From assembly GCF_028743715.1 (NCBI RefSeq), contig NZ_CP117996.1, positions 2,046,001-2,110,000 on the forward strand: DNA of 64,000 nt, in the 5' to 3' direction. Both the position numbers and the translations under genes were made by a program. Positions within the stretch are counted from its first letter, which is position 1. Every line of letters starts with the position of its first letter. Below, in pieces: positions 52,467 to 63,633 of the stretch. A model generated the notes under the pieces. The model saw only the letters and a list, made by a program, of their open reading frames with translations, had not been told where the DNA came from and searched no databases. Source of the DNA: Microbacterium sp. Clip185. Lineage in GTDB: Bacteria > Actinomycetota > Actinomycetes > Actinomycetales > Microbacteriaceae.

Positions 52467-53456
52467 TCAGAGCCACTTGGAGGTCAGGTGCTCGCTCGAG
52501 ATGCGGCGGAGGGTGCCGGAGGCGCCGCGCAGCACGACACTCTCGGTGTAGATGTGCTCGCCCTCGCGGCGCACACCGGCGACGAGCTGGCCGTCGGTCA
52601 CGCCGGTGGCGACGAAGATCGTGTTCTTGCCCTTGACGAGATCCTCGGCCTCGTAGACGGTGCCGTCGACCTTGAGCCCCGCGTCGATGCCGCGCTGCTT
52701 CTCCTCGTCGTTCCGCGGCGCGAGACGGCCCTGGATGTGGCCGCCGAGCGCCTTGATGGCACAGGCGGTGACGATGCCCTCGGGGCTCCCGCCGATCCCG
52801 ACGCACATGTCGGTGCGAGCGTTGTGGCGGGCGGCATTGATGCCGCCGGCGACGTCGCCGTCGCTCATGAGACGGGTGCCGGCGCCGGCCTCGCGGATCT
52901 CCTCGATGAGCTGGTCGTGGCGCGGGCGGTGCAGCACCGACACGACGATCTCGTCGACGGGCTTGCCGAGGGCCTTCGCCAGCAGACGGATGTTCTCGCC
53001 GATGGGCAGCCGGATGTCGACGACGCCCACGCCTGCGGGACCGGTGACGAGCTTGTCCATGTAGAAGACGCTGGATGCGTCGAGCATGGCGCCGTGGTCG
53101 GCGACCGCGATGACCGACAGCGCGTTGTTGCGGCCGGCGGCGGTCAGCGAGGTGCCGTCGATCGGGTCGACGGCGATGTCGCACTGCGGGCCGCGCCCCG
53201 TGCCGACGTGCTCGCCGTTGAAGAGCATGGGCGCGTTGTCCTTCTCCCCCTCGCCGATCACGATCACGCCGTCGAAGTTGACCGTGGTAAGGAAGGCGCG
53301 CATCGCGTCGACCGCGGCGCCGTCGGCCAGCTCCTTCTGACCGCGCCCGATGAAGGGAACGGAGCGGATGGCCGCCGCCTCCGTCGCGCGCACGAGCTCG
53401 AGAGCGAGGTTCCGATCGGGATGCAGCGGGCTCATGTCCGCGGTAAGACTCACCAT
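52467..53456 (-). CDS. glpX: Class II fructose-1,6-bisphosphatase
   Basis: A 329-residue GlpX-type enzyme that dephosphorylates fructose-1,6-bisphosphate in gluconeogenesis. Seen: FIGRGQKELADGAAVDAMR, VIGEGEKDNAPML, the metal site DIAVDPIDGTSLTAAGRNN, and GIGGSPEGIVTACAIKALGG. Start ATG 53456 is supported by TAGGCT 7 nt upstream; an ATG at 53435 is an alternative. Divergent from fbaA. Confidence 0.96.
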   Translation of the reverse strand: MVSLTADMSPLHPDRNLALELVRATEAAAIRSVPFIGRGQKELADGAAVDAMRAFLTTVNFDGVIVIGEGEKDNAPMLFNGEHVGTGRGPQCDIAVDPIDGTSLTAAGRNNALSVIAVADHGAMLDASSVFYMDKLVTGPAGVGVVDIRLPIGENIRLLAKALGKPVDEIVVSVLHRPRHDQLIEEIREAGAGTRLMSDGDVAGGINAARHNARTDMCVGIGGSPEGIVTACAIKALGGHIQGRLAPRNDEEKQRGIDAGLKVDGTVYEAEDLVKGKNTIFVATGVTDGQLVAGVRREGEHIYTESVVLRGASGTLRRISSEHLTSKWL

Positions 53457-53463
53457 GCGGCCC

Positions 53464-53469
53464 AGCCTA
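53464..53469 (-). promoter_or_regulatory. -10 hexamer for glpX
   Basis: Minus-strand TAGGCT ends 7 nt before the ATG at 53456. Confidence 0.5.
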
Positions 53470-53482
53470 AGCAGGATCCCGC

Positions 53483-53506
53483 AGAGCCGACGCGACTTTC
53501 GGCTCT
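53483..53506. promoter_or_regulatory. 8-bp inverted repeat in the glpX-fbaA promoter
   Basis: AGAGCCGA and TCGGCTCT with an 8-bp spacer. Falls near the -35 position of the glpX promoter, so it could be an operator. Confidence 0.35.
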
Positions 53507-53609
53507 GAAGACGCGAAGAATTCGACGTTCTTTCAGCAGGAGGAAATCCACCGCCCCCGCGGCGATATTCCTGGCGCTCCGAGCACGCGGGCGCCCGCAT
53601 CCCCTTCGA

Positions 53610-53615
53610 TAGAGT
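53610..53615 (+). promoter_or_regulatory. -10 hexamer for fbaA
   Basis: TAGAGT lies 34 nt before the fbaA ATG, so this mRNA should have a leader carrying the strong AAGGAG site at 53639-53644. Confidence 0.4.
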
Positions 53616-53649
53616 GACGGGTAACCACTGCACACAGCAAGGAGCGGAC

Positions 53650-54681
<1,032 letters not shown>

Positions 54682-54693
54682 CCCGACATCCTT

Positions 54694-54733
54694 AACGCGA
54701 ATGCCCCGGCCCCGGCCGGGGCATTCCGCGTTT
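54694..54733 (+). terminator. Terminator after fbaA
   Basis: Stem AATGCCCCGG (54700-54709) with CCGGGGCATT (54716-54725), flanked by a second short stem of CGCG arms, then TTT. Also lies close to the end of the convergent MOSC gene and may serve both. Confidence 0.75.
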
Positions 54734-54748
54734 CAGGATGCGGCGCGC

Positions 54749-55291
54749 TCATACGCCGTCGAGCAGCCCCGGGGCGCCTTCGGGACGCGAGAGCACGACG
54801 ATCTCGTCTCCGGCGGAGATCGCACCCGACTTCACGACGCGGAAGTAGGGGCCGAGCCGGCGCTCGTCGGCGAAGCGCTTGACCCAGCCCCGCGCCTCGG
54901 GACCGCCGAGGCGTCGGGCGAAGGTCTGGCAGGGATTGCGGTGCCGGGTGACCTCGAGCTCGAGCGTGTCGCCGATGCGCCACCGCTCCCCGATCACGAC
55001 CGCATTGACATCGACGCCCTCGGTGCGCAGGTTCTCACCGAACCAGCCGGGTGCCAGCTCGCGGCCCAGCTCGCTCTCCCAGAACTCAGCGTCCTCCTGC
55101 GCGTAGGCGTAGACGGCCTGCTCGAGCCCGCCGTGGTGCTTGCGGTTGGCCTGCACGTCGCCGCGCACCCCATACGGGCCGACGCGCACGGCGCCGTCGA
55201 GGGGGCGCTTGTCGATCGCGGTCACGCCGATCGTGCCCGCATCCGGGATGAGCGCGTGCACGGCACAGACGGCGACGATGCGCGCCGTCAT
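54749..55291 (-). CDS. MOSC-domain protein
   Basis: A 180-residue stand-alone MOSC protein, usually a molybdenum-cofactor-linked carrier or sulfurase-type domain. NRKHHGGLEQAVYAYAQEDAEFWE, WFGENLRTEGVDV and the RHRNPCQTFARR segment with the conserved Cys are present. The ATG overlaps the upstream stop (ATGA). Third gene of the ispH operon. Confidence 0.9.
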   Translation of the reverse strand: MTARIVAVCAVHALIPDAGTIGVTAIDKRPLDGAVRVGPYGVRGDVQANRKHHGGLEQAVYAYAQEDAEFWESELGRELAPGWFGENLRTEGVDVNAVVIGERWRIGDTLELEVTRHRNPCQTFARRLGGPEARGWVKRFADERRLGPYFRVVKSGAISAGDEIVVLSRPEGAPGLLDGV

Positions 55292-55851
55292 GTCGCGCTC
55301 GGAGTGGGAAGGGGCGTGACGCCGGCGATCTGCTGCATGAGGGCGGGGTCCATGAACACCGGAGTCAGAATCAGAGCGCCCGCAATGAACATGAAGACCA
55401 CTCCGCCCACGAGAGGAATCCAGAAGCTCAGACGGCCCGCACGCAGATTCCAGACCGATACGGCGGCGGTCGTGAACCAGCCCACCACGACGACGATGGC
55501 GGCGGCCGCTCCCCAGGCGCGGGCACCCGCGGCATCCGCCAGTCCGCCCTCGATCCCGAACTGCCCCAGCACCTGTGCGAGCAGCGCGTTCGGGTCGACG
55601 TACCCCGGCATCGAGCGCAGGACGTCGATGAGCCCGATCGCGAGCAGCGCGATCGTGGCGACGCGGTCCATGGCCCGCGGGTTGCGCGCCACGGGCCCCG
55701 CGGCAGGAGTCGGGGCGGGTGCGGGCGGCGCCGCATCCGGAGCCTTGCCCGCGTCGAGATCGAACGTCGCGTCGGGCTGACGGATGCGGGCGCGCTGCTC
55801 TTCGGGCGTCGCGTACTCGCCGTACTGGGGGCGGGGGCGCTCGTCGCTCAT
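55288..55851 (-). CDS. DUF6264-like membrane protein
   Basis: A 187-residue protein with a hydrophilic, Pro-rich N-terminal 55 residues and three or so hydrophobic helices in the C-terminal 130. Matches a family I recall as DUF6264. Function unknown. ATGA overlaps on both sides place it between ispH and the MOSC gene. Confidence 0.8.
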   Translation of the reverse strand: MSDERPRPQYGEYATPEEQRARIRQPDATFDLDAGKAPDAAPPAPAPTPAAGPVARNPRAMDRVATIALLAIGLIDVLRSMPGYVDPNALLAQVLGQFGIEGGLADAAGARAWGAAAAIVVVVGWFTTAAVSVWNLRAGRLSFWIPLVGGVVFMFIAGALILTPVFMDPALMQQIAGVTPLPTPSAT

Positions 55852-56909
55852 GCGCGCCCCCGTCCGCCGCGGGCACGGGCGTCGGTGGCGCCGGATGCGT
55901 CGCGGCGCAGCTCCTTGGGAAGCGAGAAGATGAGGTCCTCCTCGGCGGTGCGCACCTCGGCGACGTCGGCGTAGCCGGCACCGGCGAGCACGTCGAGCAC
56001 CTCCTGCACGAGGACCTCGGGAACCGACGCACCGCTGGTCACACCGACCGTGGCGACGCCGTCGAGCCACTCTTGGCGCACCTCCTCGGCGTAGTCGACG
56101 CGGTAGGCGGCCTTGGCGCCGTGCTCGAGGGCGACCTCGACGAGGCGCACGCTGTTCGACGAGTTGGCGGAGCCGACCACGATCACCAGATCCGCGTCGC
56201 GCGCGACCTTCTTGATCGCGACCTGGCGGTTCTGCGTGGCGTAGCAGATGTCGTCGGAGGGCGGGTCCTGCAGGTTCGGGAACCGCTCGCGCAGGCGCCG
56301 CACGGTCTCCATCGTCTCGTCGACCGAGAGGGTGGTTTGAGAGAGCCACACGACCTTGTCGGGATCGCGCACCTCGACGGTGTCGGCGTCGGCAGGCGAG
56401 TTCACGATCGTGACGTGCTCGGGCGCCTCGCCGGCGGTGCCCTCGACCTCCTCGTGTCCGAGGTGGCCGATGAGCAGGATCTCGAAGTCGTCGCGGGCGA
56501 AGCGTACGGCCTCGCGGTGCACCTTGGTCACGAGCGGGCAGGTCGCATCGATCGCCTGCAGGCCGCGGTCGGCGGCGGCCGAGACGACGGTGGGCGAGAC
56601 GCCGTGCGCGCTGAAGACGACGTGGGCGCCGGCAGGCACTTCGTCGACTTCCTCGACGAAGATGGCCCCCTTGGCCTCGAGCTCGGTCACGACGTGCACG
56701 TTGTGCACGATCTGCTTGCGCACGTAGACGGGGGCGCCGTAGCGCTCGAGCGCCTTCTCGACGGCGATGACCGCCCGGTCGACACCCGCGCAGTAGCCGC
56801 GGGGGGCTGCCAGCAGCACTCTCTTGCGTCCGACGACCGGGATATCCTGAAGCCGGCCGCTGCGCGCCGGCATCCGGGGGGTGGGAAGGTGCACGGCGGG
56901 TGAGCTCAC
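55848..56909 (-). CDS. ispH: 4-hydroxy-3-methylbut-2-enyl diphosphate reductase
   Basis: A 353-residue Fe-S enzyme of the MEP isoprenoid pathway. The three cluster cysteines lie in [24 protein letters not shown] and [10 protein letters not shown], and the substrate loop VFSAHGVSP is intact. The GTG at 56909 has TAGAAT 7 nt upstream and is chosen; ATG 56873 (341 aa) is an alternative. Divergent from xseA. Confidence 0.96.
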   Translation of the reverse strand: MSSPAVHLPTPRMPARSGRLQDIPVVGRKRVLLAAPRGYCAGVDRAVIAVEKALERYGAPVYVRKQIVHNVHVVTELEAKGAIFVEEVDEVPAGAHVVFSAHGVSPTVVSAAADRGLQAIDATCPLVTKVHREAVRFARDDFEILLIGHLGHEEVEGTAGEAPEHVTIVNSPADADTVEVRDPDKVVWLSQTTLSVDETMETVRRLRERFPNLQDPPSDDICYATQNRQVAIKKVARDADLVIVVGSANSSNSVRLVEVALEHGAKAAYRVDYAEEVRQEWLDGVATVGVTSGASVPEVLVQEVLDVLAGAGYADVAEVRTAEEDLIFSLPKELRRDASGATDARARGGRGRA

Positions 56910-56916
56910 GCCCGTG

Positions 56917-56922
56917 ATTCTA
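56917..56922 (-). promoter_or_regulatory. -10 hexamer for ispH
   Basis: Minus-strand TAGAAT ends 7 nt before the GTG at 56909. Confidence 0.5.
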
Positions 56923-56961
56923 CGGGCGCGTGCTGGGCAGAGGCCGAGCGACGGAGGATGC

Positions 56962-58254
56962 ATGACGAGGTTCGCACCGGATGCGGCGGCAGAGGCCCCG
57001 CACGGCGATGACGTCCACCCCCGTGACGCGACCCGCGAGGCGCCCACATCCGTCGCCCGGTTCAACGAGACGATCCGGGCGTTCATCTCGTCCTGGGGAT
57101 CGGTGTGGGTCGAGGGCGAGATCACCTCGTGGAACGTGCGCGGCGGCAACGTCTACGGCCGGTTGAAAGACCTCACGGGCGACGCCAGCGTGTCGTTTCG
57201 CATCTGGTCGTCGACGCTGCAACGCCTGCCCGACGATCTGAAGGTGGGCGATCGCGTCGCCGCCAGCGTCAAGTCCGATTACTTCGTGCGCACGGGCGAC
57301 TTCAGCGTGCTGGTCTCCGCGATGCGCCACACCGGCATCGGCGACCAGCTCGCCGCGATAGAGCAGCTGCGCGCCAAGCTCCGCACCGAAGGGCTGTTCT
57401 CGGCGGAGCGCAAGCGCCCGCTCCCCTTCCTCCCGCACCTCGTCGGACTCATCACGGGTGAGCGATCTGATGCGGAGAAGGACGTCCACCGCAACGCCGA
57501 GCTGCGTTGGCCGCAGGTGAGCTTTCGCACCGAGTACGCCGCGGTGCAGGGCGACAGGTGCGTGCCCGAGACGATCGCGGCGCTGCAGAAGCTGGATGCC
57601 GACCCCGACGTCGACGTCATCATCATCGCCCGCGGCGGCGGCGACCCGCAGCACCTGCTGGGCTTCAGCGACGAACGGCTGCTGCGCGCGGTCGCCGCGG
57701 CCACGACGCCCGTCGTCTCGGCGATCGGTCACGAGAACGACCACCCACTCCTCGACGACGTCGCCGACCTCCGCGCCTCGACGCCGACCGACGCCGCCAA
57801 GCGCGTCGTGCCGGATGTGGGCGAGCAGCGCACCCTCGTGCGCCAGCTGCGCGCGCGCCTGGGCTCGCGGCTGAGCATGCGCGTCTCGCACGACATCGCC
57901 CAGCTCGAGCAGCTGCGCTCGCGCCCGGTGCTGCGAGACCCCGACGCGCTTCTCGAGCGCCGCGCCCACGAGATCGAGCTGCTCGCGGCCCGCGGTCGCG
58001 ACACGATCGACCGCTCGCACACCCATGCGGCGCGACAGACGGCCGAGCTGCGGGCGTCGCTGCGGGCGCTCTCCCCCGGCGCCACGCTTGCCCGCGGGTA
58101 CGCCATCGCCCACATCGACGGCGGCGTGATCGTGCGGGATGCGGCGCAGGCGCCGGAGGGCACCGAGCTGACCGTCACCGTGGCGCGCGGCTCCTTCGCG
58201 GCCACCTCCGGCGGCGAGGTGCCCGAAACCTCCTCGGCAGCGACGGACGCCTAG
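56962..58254 (+). CDS. xseA: Exonuclease VII large subunit
   Basis: A 430-residue nuclease. N-terminal OB-fold (residues about 30-125, [23 protein letters not shown]), then the catalytic core with [66 protein letters not shown] coiled-coil C-terminal region follows. Ribosome site GGAGG. It works with XseB to degrade single-stranded DNA. Confidence 0.96.
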   Translation: MTRFAPDAAAEAPHGDDVHPRDATREAPTSVARFNETIRAFISSWGSVWVEGEITSWNVRGGNVYGRLKDLTGDASVSFRIWSSTLQRLPDDLKVGDRVAASVKSDYFVRTGDFSVLVSAMRHTGIGDQLAAIEQLRAKLRTEGLFSAERKRPLPFLPHLVGLITGERSDAEKDVHRNAELRWPQVSFRTEYAAVQGDRCVPETIAALQKLDADPDVDVIIIARGGGDPQHLLGFSDERLLRAVAAATTPVVSAIGHENDHPLLDDVADLRASTPTDAAKRVVPDVGEQRTLVRQLRARLGSRLSMRVSHDIAQLEQLRSRPVLRDPDALLERRAHEIELLAARGRDTIDRSHTHAARQTAELRASLRALSPGATLARGYAIAHIDGGVIVRDAAQAPEGTELTVTVARGSFAATSGGEVPETSSAATDA

Positions 58255-58257
58255 GAT
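58252..58257 (+). promoter_or_regulatory. -10 hexamer for xseB
   Basis: TAGGAT ends 7 nt before the ATG at 58265. It overlaps the xseA stop codon. An internal promoter within the operon is possible. Confidence 0.4.
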
Positions 58258-58264
58258 GGAAGCC

Positions 58265-58495
58265 ATGTCCGCGCCCGAGGAGACCGCTCCCGAGATCGCG
58301 TCGTTGTCGTTCGAGCAGGCGCGCGACGAGCTCGTGCGCGTGGTCGCCGAGCTCGAGCAGGGCTCCCCCACCCTCGAGCAGTCGCTCTCGCTGTGGGAGC
58401 GCGGCGAGGCGCTCGCGGCCCGGTGCGAGGAGTGGCTGCTGGGCGCCAAGCGTCGACTGGATGCGGCGCGCTCCAGCGCCGAGGGCGAACTCTGA
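58265..58495 (+). CDS. xseB: Exonuclease VII small subunit
   Basis: A 76-residue helical protein, typical for Xse[46 protein letters not shown]. It binds XseA. Start: ATG 58265 chosen over an in-frame ATG at 58256 because of the GGATGGA ribosome-like site and a TAGGAT 7 nt upstream. The stop shares a base with the next ATG (TGATG). Confidence 0.94.
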   Translation: MSAPEETAPEIASLSFEQARDELVRVVAELEQGSPTLEQSLSLWERGEALAARCEEWLLGAKRRLDAARSSAEGEL

Positions 58496-59133
58496 TGGCC
58501 CGAGGTCCCCGCGTCGTCGCCGAGCTCGGCCGCCCCGAGACTCCCGACGAGACCGCCGCCCGCAAGGCGGAGTCCTCGCGCATCTATCGCTCGAGCCAGA
58601 CGTTTCGCAACCTGATCGCGGCGCTGCTCGCGACCCTCGGCGTCGTGATCGTCATCGTCTTCGCCGTCCCGCGCGGCAACCCGGCGCCCGCACCCGCCGT
58701 GGACGTCGCCGAGATCGCGGACGGCTTCGCCGACGCCTACGGGCGCCCCGTCATCTCCCCCGACGTGCCGGAGAACTGGCGCGTCAACCAGGCGCAGCTC
58801 GAGGGCAACAGCGTGCCCGCCTTCACGATCGTCTACGTGCCCGACGCCGAGAGCTACATCAACATCGCGCAGGCCTTCGACGCGGACGAGGGGTGGGTCG
58901 CCCGCACCCTGAACGGCGCCGCCCCGACCGGCACCGAGACGATCGACGGCATCGAGTGGCAGCGCTACGAGATCTCCGACGCCCGCTCCGCCGGCGGCGT
59001 GTCCTACGCCCTCGCCACCCCGGCAGGACCCGACCAGATCCTCGTGTACGGCACGGCCAAGCCCGACACCGCCGCACAGCTGGCCACGACCGTCACCGAC
59101 ACCATCCTTCAGCTGCGCGAGGAGACACCGTGA
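58495..59133 (+). CDS. DUF4245-like membrane-anchored protein
   Basis: A 212-residue protein with one N-terminal membrane helix (residues about 36-58) and an extracytoplasmic domain. The NWRVNQAQLEGNSVPAFTIVYV region resembles DUF4245, common next to xseB in this group. The ATG overlaps the xseB stop (TGATG), and the stop overlaps the carbonic anhydrase GTG (GTGA). Function unknown. Confidence 0.87.
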   Translation: MARGPRVVAELGRPETPDETAARKAESSRIYRSSQTFRNLIAALLATLGVVIVIVFAVPRGNPAPAPAVDVAEIADGFADAYGRPVISPDVPENWRVNQAQLEGNSVPAFTIVYVPDAESYINIAQAFDADEGWVARTLNGAAPTGTETIDGIEWQRYEISDARSAGGVSYALATPAGPDQILVYGTAKPDTAAQLATTVTDTILQLREETP

Positions 59134-59780
59134 CCGACGCCCACCCCACCCCCGCCCAGGTCTGGGCAGAGATGCTCGAGGGCAACGCCCGCTTCGTCGC
59201 CGGCACGCCGCGCCACCCGCGGCAGGACGTCGAGCGCCGTCACGAGCTCGCGACCGGCCAGCGCCCGCGTGCGGCCCTGTTCGGCTGCTCCGACTCCCGC
59301 CTGGCCGCCGAGATCATCTTCGACGAGGGCCTCGGCGACCTCTTCGTCGTGCGCAACGCCGGTCAGGTCATCTCCGACTCGGTCGTGGGCAGCCTCGAGT
59401 ACGCGGTCGAGGTGCTCGAGACCCCGCTCATCGTCGTGCTCGGCCATGACGAGTGCGGTGCCGTGCGCGCCGCCATCGACAGCACCTCCCCCGACGCGCC
59501 CGCTCTCCCGCCGCGCATCTGGCGCCAGGTCGCGCCCATCGTGCCGGCCGTGCGCCGGGTGCAGGATGCGGAGGGCACCAACGCCGCCACGGTCGACGCC
59601 CTCCACGTCGGACGCGAGCACCTGCGCGACACCGTGACCGAACTGCTGCACTCGTCGGAGCTCATCAGCGCCGCCGTCGCGAACGGCTCGCTCGCGATCG
59701 TCGGCGTCAACTACCGCTTGGCGCAGGGCGTCGCCGAACCCGACTTCATCGTCGGCGCGGCGACCGAATCCGCCGCCTGA
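59130..59780 (+). CDS. Beta-class carbonic anhydrase
   Basis: A 216-residue zinc enzyme that interconverts CO2 and bicarbonate. Zn ligands are Cys in FGCSDSR (about residue 52), and His and Cys in GHDECGAV (about 106-111). The catalytic Asp and Arg of the SDSR motif are present. The GTG forms GTGA with the DUF4245 stop. Confidence 0.94.
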   Translation: MTDAHPTPAQVWAEMLEGNARFVAGTPRHPRQDVERRHELATGQRPRAALFGCSDSRLAAEIIFDEGLGDLFVVRNAGQVISDSVVGSLEYAVEVLETPLIVVLGHDECGAVRAAIDSTSPDAPALPPRIWRQVAPIVPAVRRVQDAEGTNAATVDALHVGREHLRDTVTELLHSSELISAAVANGSLAIVGVNYRLAQGVAEPDFIVGAATESAA

Positions 59781-59816
59781 ACACCTACCGCCCGCACACC
59801 GTCAGAGGAGACACCC

Positions 59817-61211
59817 GTGGCTGAGACCGAATACCGCATCGAACACGACACGATGGGCGAGGTCCGCGTTCCCGCATCCGCTCTGTACAGCGCGCAGACC
59901 CAGCGCGCCGTCGAGAACTTCCCGATCTCGGGCGACGCACTGGCGCCGGCGCAGATCGTGGCGCTCGCACGGATCAAGAAGGCCGCCGCCCTCGCGAACA
60001 AGCAGCTCGGCACCCTCGACGCGCAGATCGCCGACGCGATCGCCCGCGCCGCCGACCGGATCATCGCCGGCGAGTACGCCGACCAGTTCCCGATCGACGT
60101 CTACCAGACCGGCAGCGGCACGTCGTCGAACATGAACATGAACGAGGTGCTCGCCACCTTGGCAACGCGCGACCTCGGCTCGACGGTGCACCCGAACGAC
60201 CACGTCAACGCCTCGCAGTCCTCGAACGACGTGTTCCCCACCTCGGTGCACATCGCCGTCACGCAGGAGATCATCGACGCCCTGATCCCTGCCCTCGACC
60301 ACCTCGCGGTCTCGCTGGAGGAGAAGGCGGAGGCGTGGAGCGACGTGGTGAAGTCGGGCCGCACGCACCTCATGGATGCGACTCCCGTCACCCTCGGCCA
60401 GGAGTTCGGCGGCTACGCGCGCCAGATCCGCCTCGGCATCGAGCGCGTGCAGGCGACCATCCCCCGCGTCGCCGAGGTTCCGCTGGGCGGCACCGCGGTC
60501 GGCACCGGCATCAACACTCCGCTGGGCTTCCCGCAGAAGGTCATCGAGCTGATCGTCGCCGAGACCGAGTTGCCCATCACCGAAGCCAAGGACCACTTCG
60601 AGGCACAGGCGAACCGCGACGGTCTCGTGGAGGCATCCGGAGCCCTCCGCACGATCGCGGTGTCGCTCACCAAGATCAACAACGACCTGCGCTGGATGGG
60701 CTCGGGGCCGAACACGGGTCTCGGCGAGTTGCACATCCCCGACCTGCAGCCCGGCTCCTCGATCATGCCCGGCAAGGTCAACCCGGTCGTTCCCGAGGCC
60801 ACGCTCATGGTGTGCGCCAGGGTCATCGGCAACGACGCCACGATCGCGTGGGCGGGCGCATCCGGCTCGTTCGAGCTCAACGTCGCGATCCCCGTCATGG
60901 GCACCGCGCTGCTCGAGTCGATCCGTCTTCTCGCCAACTCGGTTCGCGTGCTGGCCGACAAGACGATCCGAGGCCTCGAGGTCAACCGCGAGCGCGCCGC
61001 CGCCTACGCCGGCATGTCGCCCTCGATCGTCACACCGCTGAACAAGCTCATCGGCTACGAGGCCGCGGCCAAGATCGCCAAGCATGCGGTCGCCGAGGGC
61101 ATCACGGTGCGCGAGGCCGTCATCGCTCTCGGGTACGTCGAGCGCGGCGAGCTCACCGAGGCGCAGCTCGACGAGAAGCTCGATCTGCTCTCGATGACGC
61201 ACCCGGGCTGA
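59817..61211 (+). CDS. fumC: Class II fumarate hydratase
   Basis: A 464-residue TCA-cycle enzyme (fumarate + water to malate). [16 protein letters not shown], the [15 protein letters not shown] motif with catalytic His, and the signature [12 protein letters not shown] (about residue 318) are present. Length is standard. The GTG has AGAGGAG upstream, 37 nt after the carbonic anhydrase stop, so probably co-transcribed. Confidence 0.97.
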   Translation: MAETEYRIEHDTMGEVRVPASALYSAQTQRAVENFPISGDALAPAQIVALARIKKAAALANKQLGTLDAQIADAIARAADRIIAGEYADQFPIDVYQTGSGTSSNMNMNEVLATLATRDLGSTVHPNDHVNASQSSNDVFPTSVHIAVTQEIIDALIPALDHLAVSLEEKAEAWSDVVKSGRTHLMDATPVTLGQEFGGYARQIRLGIERVQATIPRVAEVPLGGTAVGTGINTPLGFPQKVIELIVAETELPITEAKDHFEAQANRDGLVEASGALRTIAVSLTKINNDLRWMGSGPNTGLGELHIPDLQPGSSIMPGKVNPVVPEATLMVCARVIGNDATIAWAGASGSFELNVAIPVMGTALLESIRLLANSVRVLADKTIRGLEVNRERAAAYAGMSPSIVTPLNKLIGYEAAAKIAKHAVAEGITVREAVIALGYVERGELTEAQLDEKLDLLSMTHPG

Positions 61212-61237
61212 GCTACACGCGAAACCGCCCGACGAGA

Positions 61238-61243
61238 CATAAT
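61238..61243 (+). promoter_or_regulatory. -10 hexamer for the histidine kinase
   Basis: CATAAT ends 6 nt before the GTG at 61250. Confidence 0.5.
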
Positions 61244-61249
61244 CGGAAG

Positions 61250-62695
61250 GTGAAGCAGACGCCGAGAATGCTCTCGGCGCGCGTGAAGACTCTGGGGGCG
61301 ATCCTCCTTGTGGCGTGCGTCGGGTTGATCGTCGCGGGCGGGGTCTCCTTCTGGATCCAGCGGGCGCGTCTCGTCGACGACGTGGACGACCGTCTGATCG
61401 AGAAGGTGCAGGCTCTGCGACCCGTGGGCGATGCGCCGTCGCCCGGCATCTATCTCACGCGCACCGTGACCGGCTTCCTGCCCTCGCAGACCGAGGGCGT
61501 CGTCGGGGTCGTCGACGGCGAGATCGTCGTGTCGCCCTCGGCGGGCAACCTCTTCCGCGCGATCGAGGACCCGGCGGTGATCGCCGCGGCCACCAAGGCG
61601 GTCACGGGCAGCGACATCGTGCTGGGCACGGTGTCGACCGACCAGGGCGAGGTGCGCTACGTGGCCCTGCCGGTGCAGATCGGCGGCGAGACGGGCATCT
61701 ACCTGCGCGGCGTCGACATGGAGGCCGAGATGGCGCCGTTCCAGGCGTCGATCATGACGTATGTCGTCGCTGCCGTGGTCGTCATGGCCGCCCTTGGTTT
61801 CGCGAGCTGGTTCTTCACCGGCCGGCTGCTCTCCCCCCTCCGGCAGTTGCGCGAGGCAGCGGATGCGGTGACGCTCGACGATCTCGGCACACGTGTGCCC
61901 GAGGAAGGCGATCACGAGATCGCCGACCTCTCGCGCACCATGAACTCCATGCTCGACCGCCTCGAGTCGTCCGTCAGCAGTCAGCGACAGCTTCTCGACG
62001 ACATCCGGCACGAGCTGAAGACGCCCATCACGATCGTGCGCGGGCACCTCGAGATGATGAACGTCGACGATCGCGAGGATGTCATCGGCATCCGCGACAT
62101 GGGGATCTCCGAGCTCGACCGGATGACACGTCTCGTCGACGACATCGACCTGCTGTCGTCGGCGCAGGGCGATCAGTTCGAGATGCGCCCCGTCGACCTC
62201 GGAATGCTCACCGAGCGCGTCGGCGAGCTCGTCTGCGCCATCTCCGGCCATCCCTTCTCGCTCGCCCGCAGTGCGCGCGGTGTCGTGGTCGCAGATGCCG
62301 ACCGGCTCACCCAGGCCTGGTTGCAGCTCGCCGACAACGCCGCGAAGTACACGCCCGCCGGAAGTCCCATCGAGGTCGGCAGCGACGTCGTGGACGGCGA
62401 GGCGAGGCTGTGGGTGCGCGACCACGGTGCGGGCATTCCGCCTGCGGCCCGGCGCCGCATCTTCCAGCGGTTCGCCCGCGTCGACGCGAACCGCGCCGTC
62501 GAGGGCTCTGGTCTGGGTCTCGCCATCGTCGAGGCGATCGCGCAGGCCCACGGCGGCTCCGTCGACGTGACCGACACGCCCGGCGGCGGCGCCACGTTCA
62601 CGGTGCGTGTGCCGACCAGCGGCCATCCGTCCACTCTGGTCCCGACGCCCGTGCGCGCCGGCGACGTCGTTATGCAGCGAGAGGCAACCACATGA
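61250..62695 (+). CDS. Sensor histidine kinase
   Basis: A 481-residue two-helix sensor. Membrane helices are at about residues 14-36 and 168-190, flanking an extracytoplasmic sensor domain of about 130 residues. A HAMP linker follows, then the HisKA dimer domain with His254 (RHELKTPITIV), and the ATPase with DNAAKYTP (N-box), DHGAGIPP (G1) and GSGLGLAIV (G2). Leaderless GTG 61250 is chosen; an ATG at 61268 is an alternative. Coupled to its response regulator by an ATGA overlap. Confidence 0.94.
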   Translation: MKQTPRMLSARVKTLGAILLVACVGLIVAGGVSFWIQRARLVDDVDDRLIEKVQALRPVGDAPSPGIYLTRTVTGFLPSQTEGVVGVVDGEIVVSPSAGNLFRAIEDPAVIAAATKAVTGSDIVLGTVSTDQGEVRYVALPVQIGGETGIYLRGVDMEAEMAPFQASIMTYVVAAVVVMAALGFASWFFTGRLLSPLRQLREAADAVTLDDLGTRVPEEGDHEIADLSRTMNSMLDRLESSVSSQRQLLDDIRHELKTPITIVRGHLEMMNVDDREDVIGIRDMGISELDRMTRLVDDIDLLSSAQGDQFEMRPVDLGMLTERVGELVCAISGHPFSLARSARGVVVADADRLTQAWLQLADNAAKYTPAGSPIEVGSDVVDGEARLWVRDHGAGIPPAARRRIFQRFARVDANRAVEGSGLGLAIVEAIAQAHGGSVDVTDTPGGGATFTVRVPTSGHPSTLVPTPVRAGDVVMQREATT

Positions 62696-63348
62696 CCTTG
62701 ATCCTGATCGCGGAGGATGAACCCCGCATCTCTGCTTTCGTGAAGCGGGGACTGGAGTCCGCGGGATTCGCCACCGAGGTGGTCGAGGACGGGAACGACG
62801 CTCTGGAGCGTGCGCTCTCGGGCGAGGTCGACCTTCTCCTGCTCGATGTCGGGCTGCCCGGCATGGACGGCTTCGAGGTGCTCCGGCACGTGCGCGGGCA
62901 GGGTTCGCACCTGCCGGTCATCATGCTGACCGCCCGCAGCAGCACCCGCGACACGGTCGACGGCCTGAATGCCGGTGCGAACGACTATGTGCCGAAGCCG
63001 TTCAAGTTCGACGAGCTCCTGGCTCGCGTGCGCTCGCGCCTGCGCGAGAACGTCGCGACCGGCAGCATCGCGATCGTCCACGGCGATGTGATCCTCGACG
63101 TGCTCTCGCGGCGTGCGAGCGTCGAAGGACGCGAGATCGATCTGTCTGCGCGAGAGTTCGCCCTCGCGGAGCAGTTCCTGCGCCACCCCGGTCAGGTGCT
63201 CAGCCGCGAGCAGCTGCTGAGCCGCGTCTGGGGACTCGACTTCGACCCGGGCTCCAACGTGGTCGACGTCTATGTGCGCTACCTGCGCGCCAAGTTCGGT
63301 CACGAGCGCATCGTCACGGTGCGCGGCGCCGGCTACCGCTGGGAGTGA
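62692..63348 (+). CDS. OmpR-family response regulator
   Basis: A 218-residue regulator. Receiver domain with AEDE and phospho-acceptor Asp52 (LLLDVGLPGMDGFEV), Lys in YVPKPF, then a winged helix (residues about 128-217) with SAREFALAEQFLRHPGQVLSREQLLSRVW and NVVDVYVRYLRAKF. The ATG overlaps the kinase stop. Target genes unknown. Confidence 0.95.
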   Translation: MTLILIAEDEPRISAFVKRGLESAGFATEVVEDGNDALERALSGEVDLLLLDVGLPGMDGFEVLRHVRGQGSHLPVIMLTARSSTRDTVDGLNAGANDYVPKPFKFDELLARVRSRLRENVATGSIAIVHGDVILDVLSRRASVEGREIDLSAREFALAEQFLRHPGQVLSREQLLSRVWGLDFDPGSNVVDVYVRYLRAKFGHERIVTVRGAGYRWE

Positions 63349-63407
63349 GCGCCCCGCATCCGCACCTGCCCGAGGGCGGGTGATCTCGCGCGCCCCGAAA
63401 CGGAGAA

Positions 63408-63501
63408 GGCCCCCGGCGCTGGGGGACGCCGGGGGCCACAGAGAGATCACGGGACCCGAACCCGTGATGCCCGCCACCTCACCGGGGGGAATCGGTGGCG
63501 G
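63408..63501 (+). terminator. Three consecutive hairpins after the response regulator
   Basis: Hairpin 1: GGCCCCCGGCG (63408-63418) with CGCCGGGGGCC (63427-63437). Hairpin 2: ATCACGGG (63446-63453) with CCCGTGAT (63461-63468). Hairpin 3: CCGCCACC (63471-63478) with GGTGGCGG (63494-63501), followed by a T-rich stretch. The first or last probably terminates the operon. Three in a row is unusual. The 300-bp gap before phoH holds no confident gene. Confidence 0.7.
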
Positions 63502-63633
63502 ATTTCTTCTCCAGTTTTTCTTCGCCGTCAGAGTCTGGGGGAACTCGTTCCAGCGGTGAATGACAATGTCGCGTCATCCGTGTTCTCCATCATCCGCGGC
63601 CGCCGTGAGAGCACAAGGAGGATCGGGTGAGAA

